DNA of 64,000 bases. Source: Streptomyces apocyni (GTDB lineage Bacteria > Actinomycetota > Actinomycetes > Streptomycetales > Streptomycetaceae). A model generated the notes under the pieces. That model ran no database searches, was not told the DNA's origin, and saw only the letters and a program-made list of their open reading frames with translations. Positions 16,393 through 25,195 of the stretch are shown piece after piece. Where the stretch lies: the NCBI RefSeq assembly GCF_009739465.1, contig NZ_WHOM01000065.1, positions 246,313-310,312 of the forward strand. The letters are read 5' to 3'. The translations under genes and the position numbers were made by a program. How positions within the stretch are numbered: the first letter of the stretch is position 1; the number at the start of each line of letters is the position of its first letter.

Positions 16393-17633
16393 ATCCGGAC
16401 GCATCCTTCGAGGATCTGCTGCGCCTGCACGCGCCGCAGGTCCTCGGTGCGCTGGTGCGCCGGTACGGACACTTCGACCTGGCCGAGGACGCCGTACAGG
16501 AGGCACTCCTCGCCGCGGCCGGGCAGTGGCCCCAGCGGGGCGTCCCGGCCAACCCGCGCGGCTGGCTGATCAGGGTCGCCTCCCGGCGGCTCACGGACCT
16601 GCTGCGCAGCGAAGAGGCCCGACGCCGCCGCGAGCAGACCGCCGCCGCCCGCACACCCCAGGACGCTTTCACCGCGCCGCCGCCCGGTGAGAGCCGCGCC
16701 CCGAGCGAAGACGACACCCTCACACTGCTCTTCCTGTGCTGCCACCCTGAGCTGACACCAGCCGCACAGGTCGCACTGACCCTGCGGGCCGTCGGCGGCC
16801 TGACCACGGCCGAAATCGCCCGCGCGCTGCTGGTACCCGAGGCGACCATGGCCCAGCGGATCAGCCGGGCCAAGCGGAAAGTGCGCGGAGTCCACTTCCG
16901 CCCGCCCGGGCCCGACGACCGGGACCAGCGGCTCGCCGCGGTCCTGCAGGTGCTCTACCTGATCTTCAACGAGGGCTACACGGCGACCTCTGGCTGCACG
17001 CTGCGCCGGGCCGACCTGGCACGCGAGGCGATCCGGCTGACCAGATCCGTACGCCGCCTCCTGCCCCGCGACGGGGCGGTCACCGGGCTGCTCGCGCTGA
17101 TGCTGCTCACGGACGCACGCGGCCCCGCACGCACCGGGCCGCACGGCGAGTTGGTCCCGCTCCACGAGCAGGACCGCGGACGCTGGGACCAGGCAGCCGT
17201 CGCCGAGGGCGTGGAACTCGTGGAGGAGGCGCTGTCGCAACCGCCCGTCGGTCCCTACCAGCTTCAGGCCGCGATCGCCGCGCTACACGACGAAGCGGCG
17301 CGCGCCGAGGACACCGACTGGCCGCAGATCCTCGCGCTGTACGACCTGTTGGTGCGGTCCGCGCCGGAGCCGATGGCCGAGCTGGGGCGGGTCGTGGCGG
17401 TCGCGATGGTGCGTGGGCCGCATGCGGGACTCGCCGAGCTGGGTGGGTTGGAGGACGCGCTGAAGGGCCACTACCGGCTGGACGCGGTGCGGGCACACCT
17501 GCTGGAGATGGCGGGTGACACCGCGCGTGCCGGGTCCGCCTACCGGGCGGCCGCGTTGGGCACCCGCAGCGTCCCGGAGGCCCGGTACCTGCAGGCGCGG
17601 GCAGCTCGGCTCGCCCCGCCTGACCCTCTCTGA
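16386..17633 (+). CDS. ECF42-group RNA polymerase sigma factor
   Basis: This 415-residue extracytoplasmic-function sigma factor is much longer than usual. Sigma-2 is at about residues 10-75 (YGHFDLAEDAVQEALLAA) and sigma-4 at about 115-165 (LTTAEIARALLVPEATMAQRI). The C-terminal 240 residues are helical and TPR-like, as in ECF42 proteins; no anti-sigma gene is present. Known ECF42 members regulate DGPF genes and depend on this extension. GTG at 16386 gives the standard N-terminus (LDPDASFEDLLRLHAPQ) and overlaps the YCII gene. Confidence 0.9.
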   Translation: MLDPDASFEDLLRLHAPQVLGALVRRYGHFDLAEDAVQEALLAAAGQWPQRGVPANPRGWLIRVASRRLTDLLRSEEARRRREQTAAARTPQDAFTAPPPGESRAPSEDDTLTLLFLCCHPELTPAAQVALTLRAVGGLTTAEIARALLVPEATMAQRISRAKRKVRGVHFRPPGPDDRDQRLAAVLQVLYLIFNEGYTATSGCTLRRADLAREAIRLTRSVRRLLPRDGAVTGLLALMLLTDARGPARTGPHGELVPLHEQDRGRWDQAAVAEGVELVEEALSQPPVGPYQLQAAIAALHDEAARAEDTDWPQILALYDLLVRSAPEPMAELGRVVAVAMVRGPHAGLAELGGLEDALKGHYRLDAVRAHLLEMAGDTARAGSAYRAAALGTRSVPEARYLQARAARLAPPDPL

Positions 17634-17774
17634 CCTGCGGGAACGGATCGTCGTCGGCTCTCGCTCGGGGCGTTGTCAGTGGTGCCCCTCATGATGGTCG
17701 TATGTCGGATCTCGCGGCGCCGCCTGGCAGGTGGGCCGCGCGGGCCGTCGTGGATCGAGGGGGAGGAGAGAATC

Positions 17775-18554
17775 ATGCGTCAGGCAACGGTGACGGCTGA
17801 GGGCGATCTGATCCGCTGGACCGAACTGCCGGGGCGGGAGCCGGCCCGGGTGTACGTGCACGGGCTTGGGGCCTCGTCCCCGGCCTACTTCACGGAGGTG
17901 GCGGTCCATCCGCTGCTCGCGGGTCACCGGTCCCTGCTGATCGACCTGCTCGGGCACGGCATCAGCGACCGGCCGACGCACTTCGACTACGGACTGGAGT
18001 CGCACGCCGACGCGTTGGCCGCCGCGCTGGAAGTCGCCGGGGTGAGGGGCGCCGAGCTGATCGCGCACAGCATGGGCGGTTCGGTGGCCATCATCCTGGC
18101 CGCCCGATACCCACACCTGGTCTCCCGGCTGGTCCTCGTCGACGCCAACCTCGACCCGCTCCCGTTGCCGTCCGTGCCCGGATCCGAGGGGAGCAGCGGC
18201 ATCGCGGCGTACACCGAGGAGGAGTTCCTGGCCGGTGGCTGGGCTGAGGTACGTGATCTGGCCGGTCCGCACTGGTGGTCCACCATGCGCCTGGCTGGCC
18301 GGGAAGCCCTGTACCGCAGTGCGGTCCAGCTGGTCCGCGGCTCGATACCCACGATGCGTGAGCTGCTCCTGGACCTGAAAATACCCCGCGCCTTCCTGCT
18401 GCCGGAGGCCGATGGTCCGCTGCCGGGCGGGGAGGCGCTGGTCGCGTCGGGGGTCTCGGTCGTCCCCGTCGCGGACTGTGGGCACAACATCATGCTGGAC
18501 AACCCGGAGGGCTTCGCCCGCGCCACCGCGGCGGCACTCGTGCGGGAGGGCTGA
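17775..18554 (+). CDS. Alpha/beta hydrolase
   Basis: This 259-residue alpha/beta hydrolase has the oxyanion segment VHGLGAS, a nucleophile elbow AHSMGGS (Ala instead of the usual Gly before His) with Ser as nucleophile, and the final CGHNIMLDNP with the catalytic His. The substrate is unknown (ester, lactone or C-C bond). ATG at 17775 is preceded by GGGAGGAGAG. It follows the sigma gene by 141 bases and is likely separate. Confidence 0.85.
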   Translation: MRQATVTAEGDLIRWTELPGREPARVYVHGLGASSPAYFTEVAVHPLLAGHRSLLIDLLGHGISDRPTHFDYGLESHADALAAALEVAGVRGAELIAHSMGGSVAIILAARYPHLVSRLVLVDANLDPLPLPSVPGSEGSSGIAAYTEEEFLAGGWAEVRDLAGPHWWSTMRLAGREALYRSAVQLVRGSIPTMRELLLDLKIPRAFLLPEADGPLPGGEALVASGVSVVPVADCGHNIMLDNPEGFARATAAALVREG

Positions 18555-18581
18555 ACGGCGTGCCACGTAGCCGAATGGGGG

Positions 18582-19394
18582 TCAGGACTCCTTGAGTGCG
18601 GTCAGCGTCGCTCTGGTGTCGTTGGTGAGCATGTCCGTGACGTCCGCGGTGGAGGGCGGGTCCGTCTTCGCGGAACTGCTCGTGTACGAGCTCCAGGTCA
18701 CCTGGTAAGTGAACCAGCCGTCCCGCACGGCGAGGATGATCGAGGACGTCCGCTCGGACTTGGTCCGGGTATTGGTGATCAGGTACGCCTCGTCGCCGAG
18801 GTCGCCGACGGGCTTGACCTCGTACGTGTAGTCATCGGTCCCCCGGTCCTCGTACGCCTGGTACGAGGAGGCGAACTCGACCCCTGGGTCAGCCTTCTTG
18901 TGCCAGGTCGCGGTGGAGTAGACGTAGGTGCTCGAGTAGCTCGAACTTGACTCCCGGTCCACGAGGTTGCGCGTGCAGTGGCTCTGGTCGAGGGCGTCCT
19001 GCTCGGAGGCGTAGCGCGTGGTCGGCGTGGAGGTTTCCTTGAACTTGTAGCGCTTCAGAAGGGAGTCGTACGTGGCGGTGTCGCAGAGGTTCGCCGAGAA
19101 CTGGTAACCCCTGAGGTCCGCCTGGTCGCCGCCCAGGTTGCCGGTGCCGAAGAGCGTCCCCGCCCAGATCGCTGAGGCGAGCACCGCGCCGCCAAGTCCC
19201 CACAGCGGGCCCGAAGCACGCCCCCGCGCAGGGGACGGTCCCATCGGCGGCGGGCCGCTCACCAGCGGCGGGAACCCGGGTTGGCCGACGGGCGCTGGCT
19301 GCTGCTGGTACGGGTTCGGTGCGGCGGACGCGCCCGGCTGCTGCTGATAGGGATTGTGCTGGTACGGATTCGGCTGGGACCCCGGTATGGACAT
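18582..19394 (-). CDS. Membrane-anchored protein with Pro/Gln/Tyr-rich N-terminus
   Basis: In this 270-residue protein, residues 1-65 are a low-complexity region of repeated NPYQ units plus Pro/Gly. One transmembrane segment lies at about 70-90 (LWGLGGAVLASAIWAG), and an extracellular domain of about 175 residues contains two Cys. This layout is common in actinobacteria for exported sensor or envelope proteins, but no domain is recognised. It precedes the phosphatase gene's stop by 30 bases on the same strand, so they may be co-transcribed. Confidence 0.75.
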   Translation of the reverse strand: MSIPGSQPNPYQHNPYQQQPGASAAPNPYQQQPAPVGQPGFPPLVSGPPPMGPSPARGRASGPLWGLGGAVLASAIWAGTLFGTGNLGGDQADLRGYQFSANLCDTATYDSLLKRYKFKETSTPTTRYASEQDALDQSHCTRNLVDRESSSSYSSTYVYSTATWHKKADPGVEFASSYQAYEDRGTDDYTYEVKPVGDLGDEAYLITNTRTKSERTSSIILAVRDGWFTYQVTWSSYTSSSAKTDPPSTADVTDMLTNDTRATLTALKES

Positions 19395-19424
19395 GAGCGC
19401 AATGTACCCAGGGTCACCAGGGAC

Positions 19425-20168
19425 CTATGTACGCGAAGGCGAGGGGGTGAGGAGTTGAGCACGCAGTTCGGAGATCAGGGAGTCGTCGACGCCCACATGC
19501 TTGACCGCGTAGTCGTGCACGGAGCCGTAGGTGTCGTTCAGGTCGGACAGGACGAGCCGGATGACCTCCTCCGGTGCCCGGCCGTATCCGGGCCACCGCA
19601 GGGTCCGGCCGGGATGAGCCGTCTTCCAGTCGGCCACCAGACGTTCGGTGGCCAGTTCGGTGAGAGCGAAGTCCGCGGCGATGTCGTCATCGGCCACACC
19701 GAGCAGCGACAGGACGATGGCCGCGAGCAGGCCCGTACGGTCCTTGCCCGACGCGCAGTGGAAGACCTGCGGTTCGTCCCCGTACGCGATCACCCGCAGG
19801 GCTTCCCTGAGTTCCACGGCCCCGTCCAGGGCGACCTCCGCGAACCGGTCGGCGAGGTAGCGCCAGGGGTCCACCGAGGGGTCGATCTCGGCCTGGTCGT
19901 ACGGGCGGTGCTCCACGCTCAGGTTGACGTACGTGAGGCCCGGGCTGTCGGGTACCCGGCCCTTCCTGGCGATCTCCCAGGGGTAGCGCAGGTCGATTAC
20001 GGTGCGTACACCGAGGGAGCGGAAGCGGTCCAGGTCGGCTCCCTGGAGCTTGCTCAGCGAGTCCGACCGGTAGAGGCGGCGCCAGCGCACCGTACGGCTG
20101 TCGGCGGTGCGATATCCGCCCAGGTCACGGAAGTTGTGCAGGCGCGCGAACGCGATGTGTCTGCTCAT
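19425..20168 (-). CDS. Tyrosine-specific protein phosphatase family protein
   Basis: This 247-residue atypical dual-specificity/tyrosine phosphatase has the CX5R signature HCASGKDRTG with catalytic Cys and Arg, and the N-terminal NFRDLGGYRT typical of the bacterial PtpB/IphP group. It may act on phosphotyrosine or phosphoinositide-like substrates. The start ATG at 20168 gives the normal N-terminus; GTG nine bases upstream is an alternative, and ribosome sites are weak. It is divergent from the SPFH operon. Confidence 0.87.
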   Translation of the reverse strand: MSRHIAFARLHNFRDLGGYRTADSRTVRWRRLYRSDSLSKLQGADLDRFRSLGVRTVIDLRYPWEIARKGRVPDSPGLTYVNLSVEHRPYDQAEIDPSVDPWRYLADRFAEVALDGAVELREALRVIAYGDEPQVFHCASGKDRTGLLAAIVLSLLGVADDDIAADFALTELATERLVADWKTAHPGRTLRWPGYGRAPEEVIRLVLSDLNDTYGSVHDYAVKHVGVDDSLISELRAQLLTPSPSRT

Positions 20169-20352
20169 CCGTGACACCCTAGGCAGCGCCGCCCCATCCG
20201 GCACGGCTCTGGGGCGCCTTACCCCGCACATCAGTGTTGTCACGATCGGTGCACCCGCCTTATCGGCGGCCGGACCCGTGGTGTGGGATGACGAGGGCCA
20301 AGCAACACGATCACGTCAATACTTCAGACGACAGAAAGACGAAGGGGGAACC

Positions 20353-22116
20353 GTGGCACGTTCGCGGGCAGAAGGCCTCCGGCGCGTGGCCTCCTCAGTG
20401 GCCGCCGGAACCGATCCACGCCAGGTGGCCGAAGAGGAACTACGGCGGCGTATGGGCCGAGGTGGCGGCGCGGAGCGGGCCAGGGCCCAGGGCCAGGACA
20501 CCTCGGGTGAGGAGCTGTCCGAGCCGCAGGAAGAAGGGATGGACCCGGCCGACTTCCCCGCCGCCCGTGAGCAGGGCGGCTCCATCGCCACTGTCATGGC
20601 GCAGCAGACCGTCCCCCTGGACGATGCCGGGGAGACCCTCAACCGCACCGAACAGCAGCGCGAGGGCGGCGAGATGGTGCACGCCATCTGCCCCATGGTG
20701 ATCCCCAAGGGCCGCTCACTGCTGAGCATGCTGCCGGTGCTGCTGCTCCTCGTCGTCGGCGTCATCGGCACCGTCATCGTGTCGGCGACCGGCAGCGGTG
20801 TGCTCGGCAATCCGCTGTTCGGTATCCACTACTGGGTGCTCTCCCTCCTGGCCGTCGCCTTCGTCTGGTGGCGCCAGGGGATGGTGATGGTCCCGGACGG
20901 CAGCCAGGCCATGATCACCCGCTTCGGAAAGCTGGAGAAGGTGGTGGGTCCCGGGCGGGTGATTCTGCTGAGCCCCTGGAAGCGGGTCTCGTACATCGTC
21001 AACACCACGCGTGAGTACCCGTTCAACGCGCCGGTGCGCGAGGCCCCGACCAAGGGCGGCGTCAAAGCCTCGATCGACCTGTTCATCCAGTTCCGGATCA
21101 GCGACCCGAGTGAGTTCGTCTACACCCTGGGCGCGGTGCGCGGCTTCGAGGAGAAGCTGAGCAACGCGGTCAGCGAGACGATCCGCAGCCTGATCTACGA
21201 GCAGGAGGCCGCCGGGATCTACGACATGGTCGGCGAGGACACCGGCCGCCTCCTGGAGCAGCTGAACCAGCAGTTCCGGCCCGCGGTCGAGCTCACCAAC
21301 GCCAACATCACGCACGCCGAACCCTCCGACCGCAACTACCGGATGGACCTGGCGGCTCCGGAGATGGTGCGCGTCGCCAAGGAGGCGTACACCCACGAGT
21401 ACGCGCTCCAGCTCCGCAAGGAGCAGGACGAGGGCGACCTGGCCAAGGAGTTGGCCACCAGCCACGAGACGCTCTCCGCGATCCAGGCGGACATCGCCCA
21501 GTACCAGGCGCAGATGGACACCGCCGTGGAGCGCGAGACGAACCGCGCGCAGGCGCTGGCCCGCCAGCGGTACGTGCAGGCCGAGTCGGAGGCCAAGGCC
21601 AACGCGGCCCTGCTGGAGGCGCAGGCTCTGGACATCCGCGCGGTGACCGCGGCGGAGGCCCCGGAGATCCTCGAGTACCGCTACCAGCAGCAGATCCTGG
21701 ACACCCTGGAGGGGGTCGCCGACCACCTGCCGCGGTTGGTCAGGATCGGTGCGGACGGCGTCGACGGTGGCGCCGGGGTCGACTTCCTCGCGCTCGCCAG
21801 GGAAATGGTCGGCGAGCGGGGCGCGGAGCTGTTCACGGACGCCGACATGGCCGCCGTACGGGCCAGGCTGTCGGAGGTGGCCGGGCGGATCACCGAGCGG
21901 CAGGCGGAGATCGACACCCTGCTGGAGGCCGATCGGCCGACCGTGCCCGCGTCCCCGGTCGTGCCGGGCGCGCAGGGCGCGCAGGGCGGCGCCGACGCCG
22001 GGTCCGGTGCCGCGGCCCAGTCAGGCGGCGCAGCCGAGTCAGGCGGTGCGCCCGTGGCTCCTGAGACACCCGAGAAGCCGCACGGCGACGACCTCTTCGA
22101 GGAGGCAGGCGAATGA
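20353..22116 (+). CDS. SPFH/Band 7 domain membrane protein (first of pair)
   Basis: This 587-residue protein has about 120 polar residues, then two membrane spans (about 122-143 and 157-172). An SPFH/Band 7 domain follows (about 175-390), with a coiled coil rich in Gln/Glu/Ala and a Gly/Ala/Pro-rich tail (GAQGAQGGADAG). SPFH proteins form large membrane-bound rings that organise microdomains or shield proteases. I chose GTG at 20353 behind GAAGGGGG; the open frame reaches 20107 but crosses into the divergent promoter area. It overlaps the second SPFH gene by 4 bases, suggesting a hetero-oligomer. Confidence 0.82.
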   Translation: MARSRAEGLRRVASSVAAGTDPRQVAEEELRRRMGRGGGAERARAQGQDTSGEELSEPQEEGMDPADFPAAREQGGSIATVMAQQTVPLDDAGETLNRTEQQREGGEMVHAICPMVIPKGRSLLSMLPVLLLLVVGVIGTVIVSATGSGVLGNPLFGIHYWVLSLLAVAFVWWRQGMVMVPDGSQAMITRFGKLEKVVGPGRVILLSPWKRVSYIVNTTREYPFNAPVREAPTKGGVKASIDLFIQFRISDPSEFVYTLGAVRGFEEKLSNAVSETIRSLIYEQEAAGIYDMVGEDTGRLLEQLNQQFRPAVELTNANITHAEPSDRNYRMDLAAPEMVRVAKEAYTHEYALQLRKEQDEGDLAKELATSHETLSAIQADIAQYQAQMDTAVERETNRAQALARQRYVQAESEAKANAALLEAQALDIRAVTAAEAPEILEYRYQQQILDTLEGVADHLPRLVRIGADGVDGGAGVDFLALAREMVGERGAELFTDADMAAVRARLSEVAGRITERQAEIDTLLEADRPTVPASPVVPGAQGAQGGADAGSGAAAQSGGAAESGGAPVAPETPEKPHGDDLFEEAGE

Positions 22117-23447
22117 GCACCGCACGTATGAGCCAGAGGTCCGTCATCTCCGAGGCCGTGGCCTCCTGGAGCGAGATCCCCCAACTGCTGCGCGGCGGCG
22201 AGGCGGGCACCCTGGTCCCCGTCATCATCCCCCGCCACCGCCGCAAGCTGTGGTGGATGCTGCCCCTGTGGGCCAGCGCCTTCGCCCTGCTGACCGGGGT
22301 GATGCTGTCCATCAAGGCGGCCGACTCCGGGACCGTGGGTGACGTCGCCTACGGCGCGCCCGCCGGATTCGCGTACGCCGTCGGCGGCGTGCTGCTGCTG
22401 ATCGGCGCGCTGTGGTGGTGGCGCTCCTCGATCGTCGAGATCGAGCAGGGCACGAACGGCATCCTCACCCGCTACGGCGCGGTGACCCGCACCCTGGAGC
22501 CCGGCCGCCACTACCTGTGGCACCCGTGGTCCCGGGTCGACTTCGTCGTCGACATCGCCACCGAGATCCCGTACTCGGCCCCCGTGATGGCCTGCCCGAC
22601 GCAGGAGAACGTGCCGCTCAGGTCCATCGAGTTCTTCCTGAAGTTCCGGATCAACGACGCGGTGCTGTTCGTCCGCAGCATCGGCGCGGGGAACTTCGAC
22701 CTGGTGCTGTCCAGCGCGGTCCAGGACGCGATCCGGCAGCGCGCGCGGCAGGTGCGTACCGAGCGCGCGTACGACCTGCGCGGCTCGGACGTCGCCGATA
22801 TGCAGGAACTGCTCAACCGCCAGCTGTCCCGCTACGGCGTCCGCATCACCGGCTCCAACATCCCCGAGGTGCAGCTGCCCGCCCAGTACCAGCAGCATCT
22901 GGCGACGCGGGAGCGGGTCGCGAAGGAGCGCACCGCGTACGAGCAGGAGTGGGGTCTGACCCGCAAGCGCCGTATCGACAGCCTGGGCATGGACATCGAG
23001 CGGGCGAAGAAGGTACGGGACGCGCGCATCGTCGAGGTCAAGGCCGCGCTGAACAAGGCGCGGGAACAGGTCGCCCAGCTCCTTGAGGAGCAGGAGACCA
23101 ACGCTCAGCGGGTCCGCTTCGAGATCGAGACCCGTGGCCGCAGTGGGCTGATCTCCGCCGAGAACGAGGCGAAGGCCCAGCGCAGGCTCGCCCAGGCGTA
23201 CCGCGACAACCGCGCGGTGCTCCAGTACGAACTGGCCCGCCGCCGCCTGGACGTGGGCGCGGAGCTGGCGTCGAAGGCCCCGCAGCCGGTGGTGGTACGC
23301 ACCGACGCGGGCGGGGGCGGCGACACCTCGGCGCTGTCGACGCTGCTCGCCGCGCAGCTGCTGCCACGGATGACGTCGTTGCCTGCGGTGAACGGCGCGC
23401 CGTACTCCGCCGAGTCGTCCCGCTCAGAGCCGGGCGACGCGGAGTGA
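22113..23447 (+). CDS. SPFH/Band 7 domain membrane protein (second of pair)
   Basis: This 444-residue paralogue of the upstream gene begins at the ATGA overlap. Two spans at about 45-65 and 85-103 precede the SPFH domain (about 105-275), which starts NGILTRYGAVTRTLEPGRHY. A long helical region (EVKAALNKAREQVAQLLEEQ) and a disordered tail follow. The conserved hairpin-SPFH-coil plan matches its partner and resembles HflK/HflC-like pairs, although no FtsH gene is present here. Role inferred: a two-component membrane scaffold. Confidence 0.82.
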   Translation: MSTARMSQRSVISEAVASWSEIPQLLRGGEAGTLVPVIIPRHRRKLWWMLPLWASAFALLTGVMLSIKAADSGTVGDVAYGAPAGFAYAVGGVLLLIGALWWWRSSIVEIEQGTNGILTRYGAVTRTLEPGRHYLWHPWSRVDFVVDIATEIPYSAPVMACPTQENVPLRSIEFFLKFRINDAVLFVRSIGAGNFDLVLSSAVQDAIRQRARQVRTERAYDLRGSDVADMQELLNRQLSRYGVRITGSNIPEVQLPAQYQQHLATRERVAKERTAYEQEWGLTRKRRIDSLGMDIERAKKVRDARIVEVKAALNKAREQVAQLLEEQETNAQRVRFEIETRGRSGLISAENEAKAQRRLAQAYRDNRAVLQYELARRRLDVGAELASKAPQPVVVRTDAGGGGDTSALSTLLAAQLLPRMTSLPAVNGAPYSAESSRSEPGDAE

Positions 23448-23617
23448 GCCCGGTGCTCCCTCGGCGCTGAGGGTCGGCGGGGGTCGGCGCTGATGCGTGC
23501 GTGCGGTGGTACCTGGTCGGTTGGCGGGCCGGGTGCCGCCGCGCGGGTGCCTGCGTCTCCGCTTGCGTCTGCGCCCGCGTTCGGCGGTTAATGCCGCGCG
23601 GGTGGCTGGTTGATGTG

Positions 23618-23648
23618 GCTAGGGTCTGTCTGCCGGACAGGCCCTAGC
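23618..23648. terminator. Hairpin between SPFH operon and GNAT gene
   Basis: A 13-bp stem (GCTAGGGTCTGTC with GACAGGCCCTAGC, one G-T pair) closes a TGCCG loop. The rest of the 236-base gap shows nothing else. It may end the SPFH operon or regulate the following gene. Confidence 0.5.
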
Positions 23649-23683
23649 ATCGGCGGGCCGTTGTCGCCTTCCGAGGAGTCTCC

Positions 23684-24580
23684 TTGACGTTGCGTATCAC
23701 CGCGCTGGCCGACCCCGAGCCCGCACCGTCCAGCCGTCGTCTGGTGTGGCTGGCGTCTGACGCGGAGGGGAATCCCGTCGGGGCGGCGTTCCTGCGGCTG
23801 TTCACCCGGCCGGGGCAGGACCACCTGGCCGAGCTGGAGCTGCGGGTGCACCCGGCTGAGCGGCGGAACGGCGCGGGGACGCTGTTGCTGGGTGAGGTCG
23901 TGGCGGCTGCCCGTGCGGACGGGCGGCGGGCGGTGATCGCCCAGGCCGGGGCGGGCTCGGAGGGCGACGGGTTCCTGGCGGGGCGCGGCTTTCGCCCGGT
24001 GCTGGCCCTGACGTACGCGCGGCTGCCGCTTCCGCTCAGTACGGCTGACAGTGCCGCCCTCACCCACCACACCGAGCGGCAGCGCCCCGGCTACCGGCTG
24101 ACCTCCTGGGAGGGCACGGTGCCGGACGCGCTCGCCGAGACGTTCGCCGCATCGCGCCGTGCCATGGACGACATGCCGATGGGGGAGACCGACTACGGTC
24201 AGGTGACCTGGGACGTCGACCGGGTCAGGGCCGTGGCCAGGGCTATCGAGCAGCGCGGCGATCTGCTCCACACCGTCGCCGCCGTCGACACGTCGGACGG
24301 TTCGATCGCCGGGTTCTGCGAACTGGTCGTGCCTGGCGACGGCAAGGGCGACGGACAGCACTACGGCACCGGCGTGCTGCCCGAGCACCGGGGGCACGGA
24401 CTCGGCCGCTGGATGAAGGGCGAGGCGATCCGGCAGGCCCAGGACCGCCATCCCGGCCTCGGCGGTCTGCTCACCGACACCGCCGACGACAACGCGCACA
24501 TGCTGGCGGTGAACGACGCGTTGGGCTACCTGCCGACGCATCGCACCATCGAGTACCAGCTCGATCTCGCATCTGACTGA
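23684..24580 (+). CDS. Tandem GNAT acetyltransferase
   Basis: This 298-residue protein has two GNAT domains. In the N-terminal one the acetyl-CoA loop is AERRNGAGTLLL; in the C-terminal one it is EHRGHGLGRWMKG, followed by NDALGYLPTHR. Tandem GNATs include mycothiol synthase, but the key residues cannot be compared by eye, so only the family is called. The start is TTG at 23684 behind CGAGGAG. It converges on the small membrane protein gene. Confidence 0.85.
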   Translation: MTLRITALADPEPAPSSRRLVWLASDAEGNPVGAAFLRLFTRPGQDHLAELELRVHPAERRNGAGTLLLGEVVAAARADGRRAVIAQAGAGSEGDGFLAGRGFRPVLALTYARLPLPLSTADSAALTHHTERQRPGYRLTSWEGTVPDALAETFAASRRAMDDMPMGETDYGQVTWDVDRVRAVARAIEQRGDLLHTVAAVDTSDGSIAGFCELVVPGDGKGDGQHYGTGVLPEHRGHGLGRWMKGEAIRQAQDRHPGLGGLLTDTADDNAHMLAVNDALGYLPTHRTIEYQLDLASD

Positions 24581-24613
24581 GCGGCCCGCTGAGTGGCGGC
24601 GCCGCCCTGGCCG

Positions 24614-25150
24614 TCAGGTCCGGCGGCGGCGCCCCCGTAGTGCCAACTGCACCGCGCGTCCCAGGCCCATCACTCCGACCAGGGCCACCACCGGCGCGCC
24701 GAACAGCACGATGAACCCGGCGCCGATGTTGGCCCCGATGACCTCGGCCGTCACCACCCGGTGTCCGAGCGCCACCGCCACCCCAACGCCGAGCAGCGGC
24801 CCCAGCGCGGACCACCAGACGGGGTCCATCCGACGTGTCCGGGTCCACTCCACGAAGAGCGACGCGGTGAGCACCAGGGTCAGGAGCGCGCCCGCGCCGA
24901 CCGTCGTCTCCACCCCGGCCGGAATGTCCCAGGGCCGTACCGCGTGGTCGGGGTCGGCCACCTCATCCAGAGTCCGCTGACCGACGACCCACCAGACGGC
25001 GACCGTACTGGACAGAAGCAGCAGCACCGCGGCGACCAGCATCACCCAGCCGGGCGCCCGGCTCAGGTCGGTCCAGTGCGAGGAACCCGGCGGAGTCGGC
25101 GGAGCCGGAGGGGAACCGGCGGAGTCGGCGGGTGGCGTCGGGGGAGTCAT
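24614..25150 (-). CDS. Membrane protein of unknown function downstream of a two-component pair
   Basis: This 178-residue protein has a Pro/Ala/Ser-rich N-terminus (about 30 residues) and four hydrophobic segments. It ends in a basic RGRRRRT tail. No family is recognised. The start is ATG at 25150 (MTPPTPP); ATG at 25168 in the same frame is also possible, and neither has a clear ribosome site. It follows the kinase stop by under 50 bases on the same strand, so it probably belongs to the operon as a target or accessory sensor. Confidence 0.65.
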   Translation of the reverse strand: MTPPTPPADSAGSPPAPPTPPGSSHWTDLSRAPGWVMLVAAVLLLLSSTVAVWWVVGQRTLDEVADPDHAVRPWDIPAGVETTVGAGALLTLVLTASLFVEWTRTRRMDPVWWSALGPLLGVGVAVALGHRVVTAEVIGANIGAGFIVLFGAPVVALVGVMGLGRAVQLALRGRRRRT

Positions 25151-25195
25151 GAGCCCAGCGTGCGCCATGCGTCCGTACGGGAACAGGGGTTAGGC

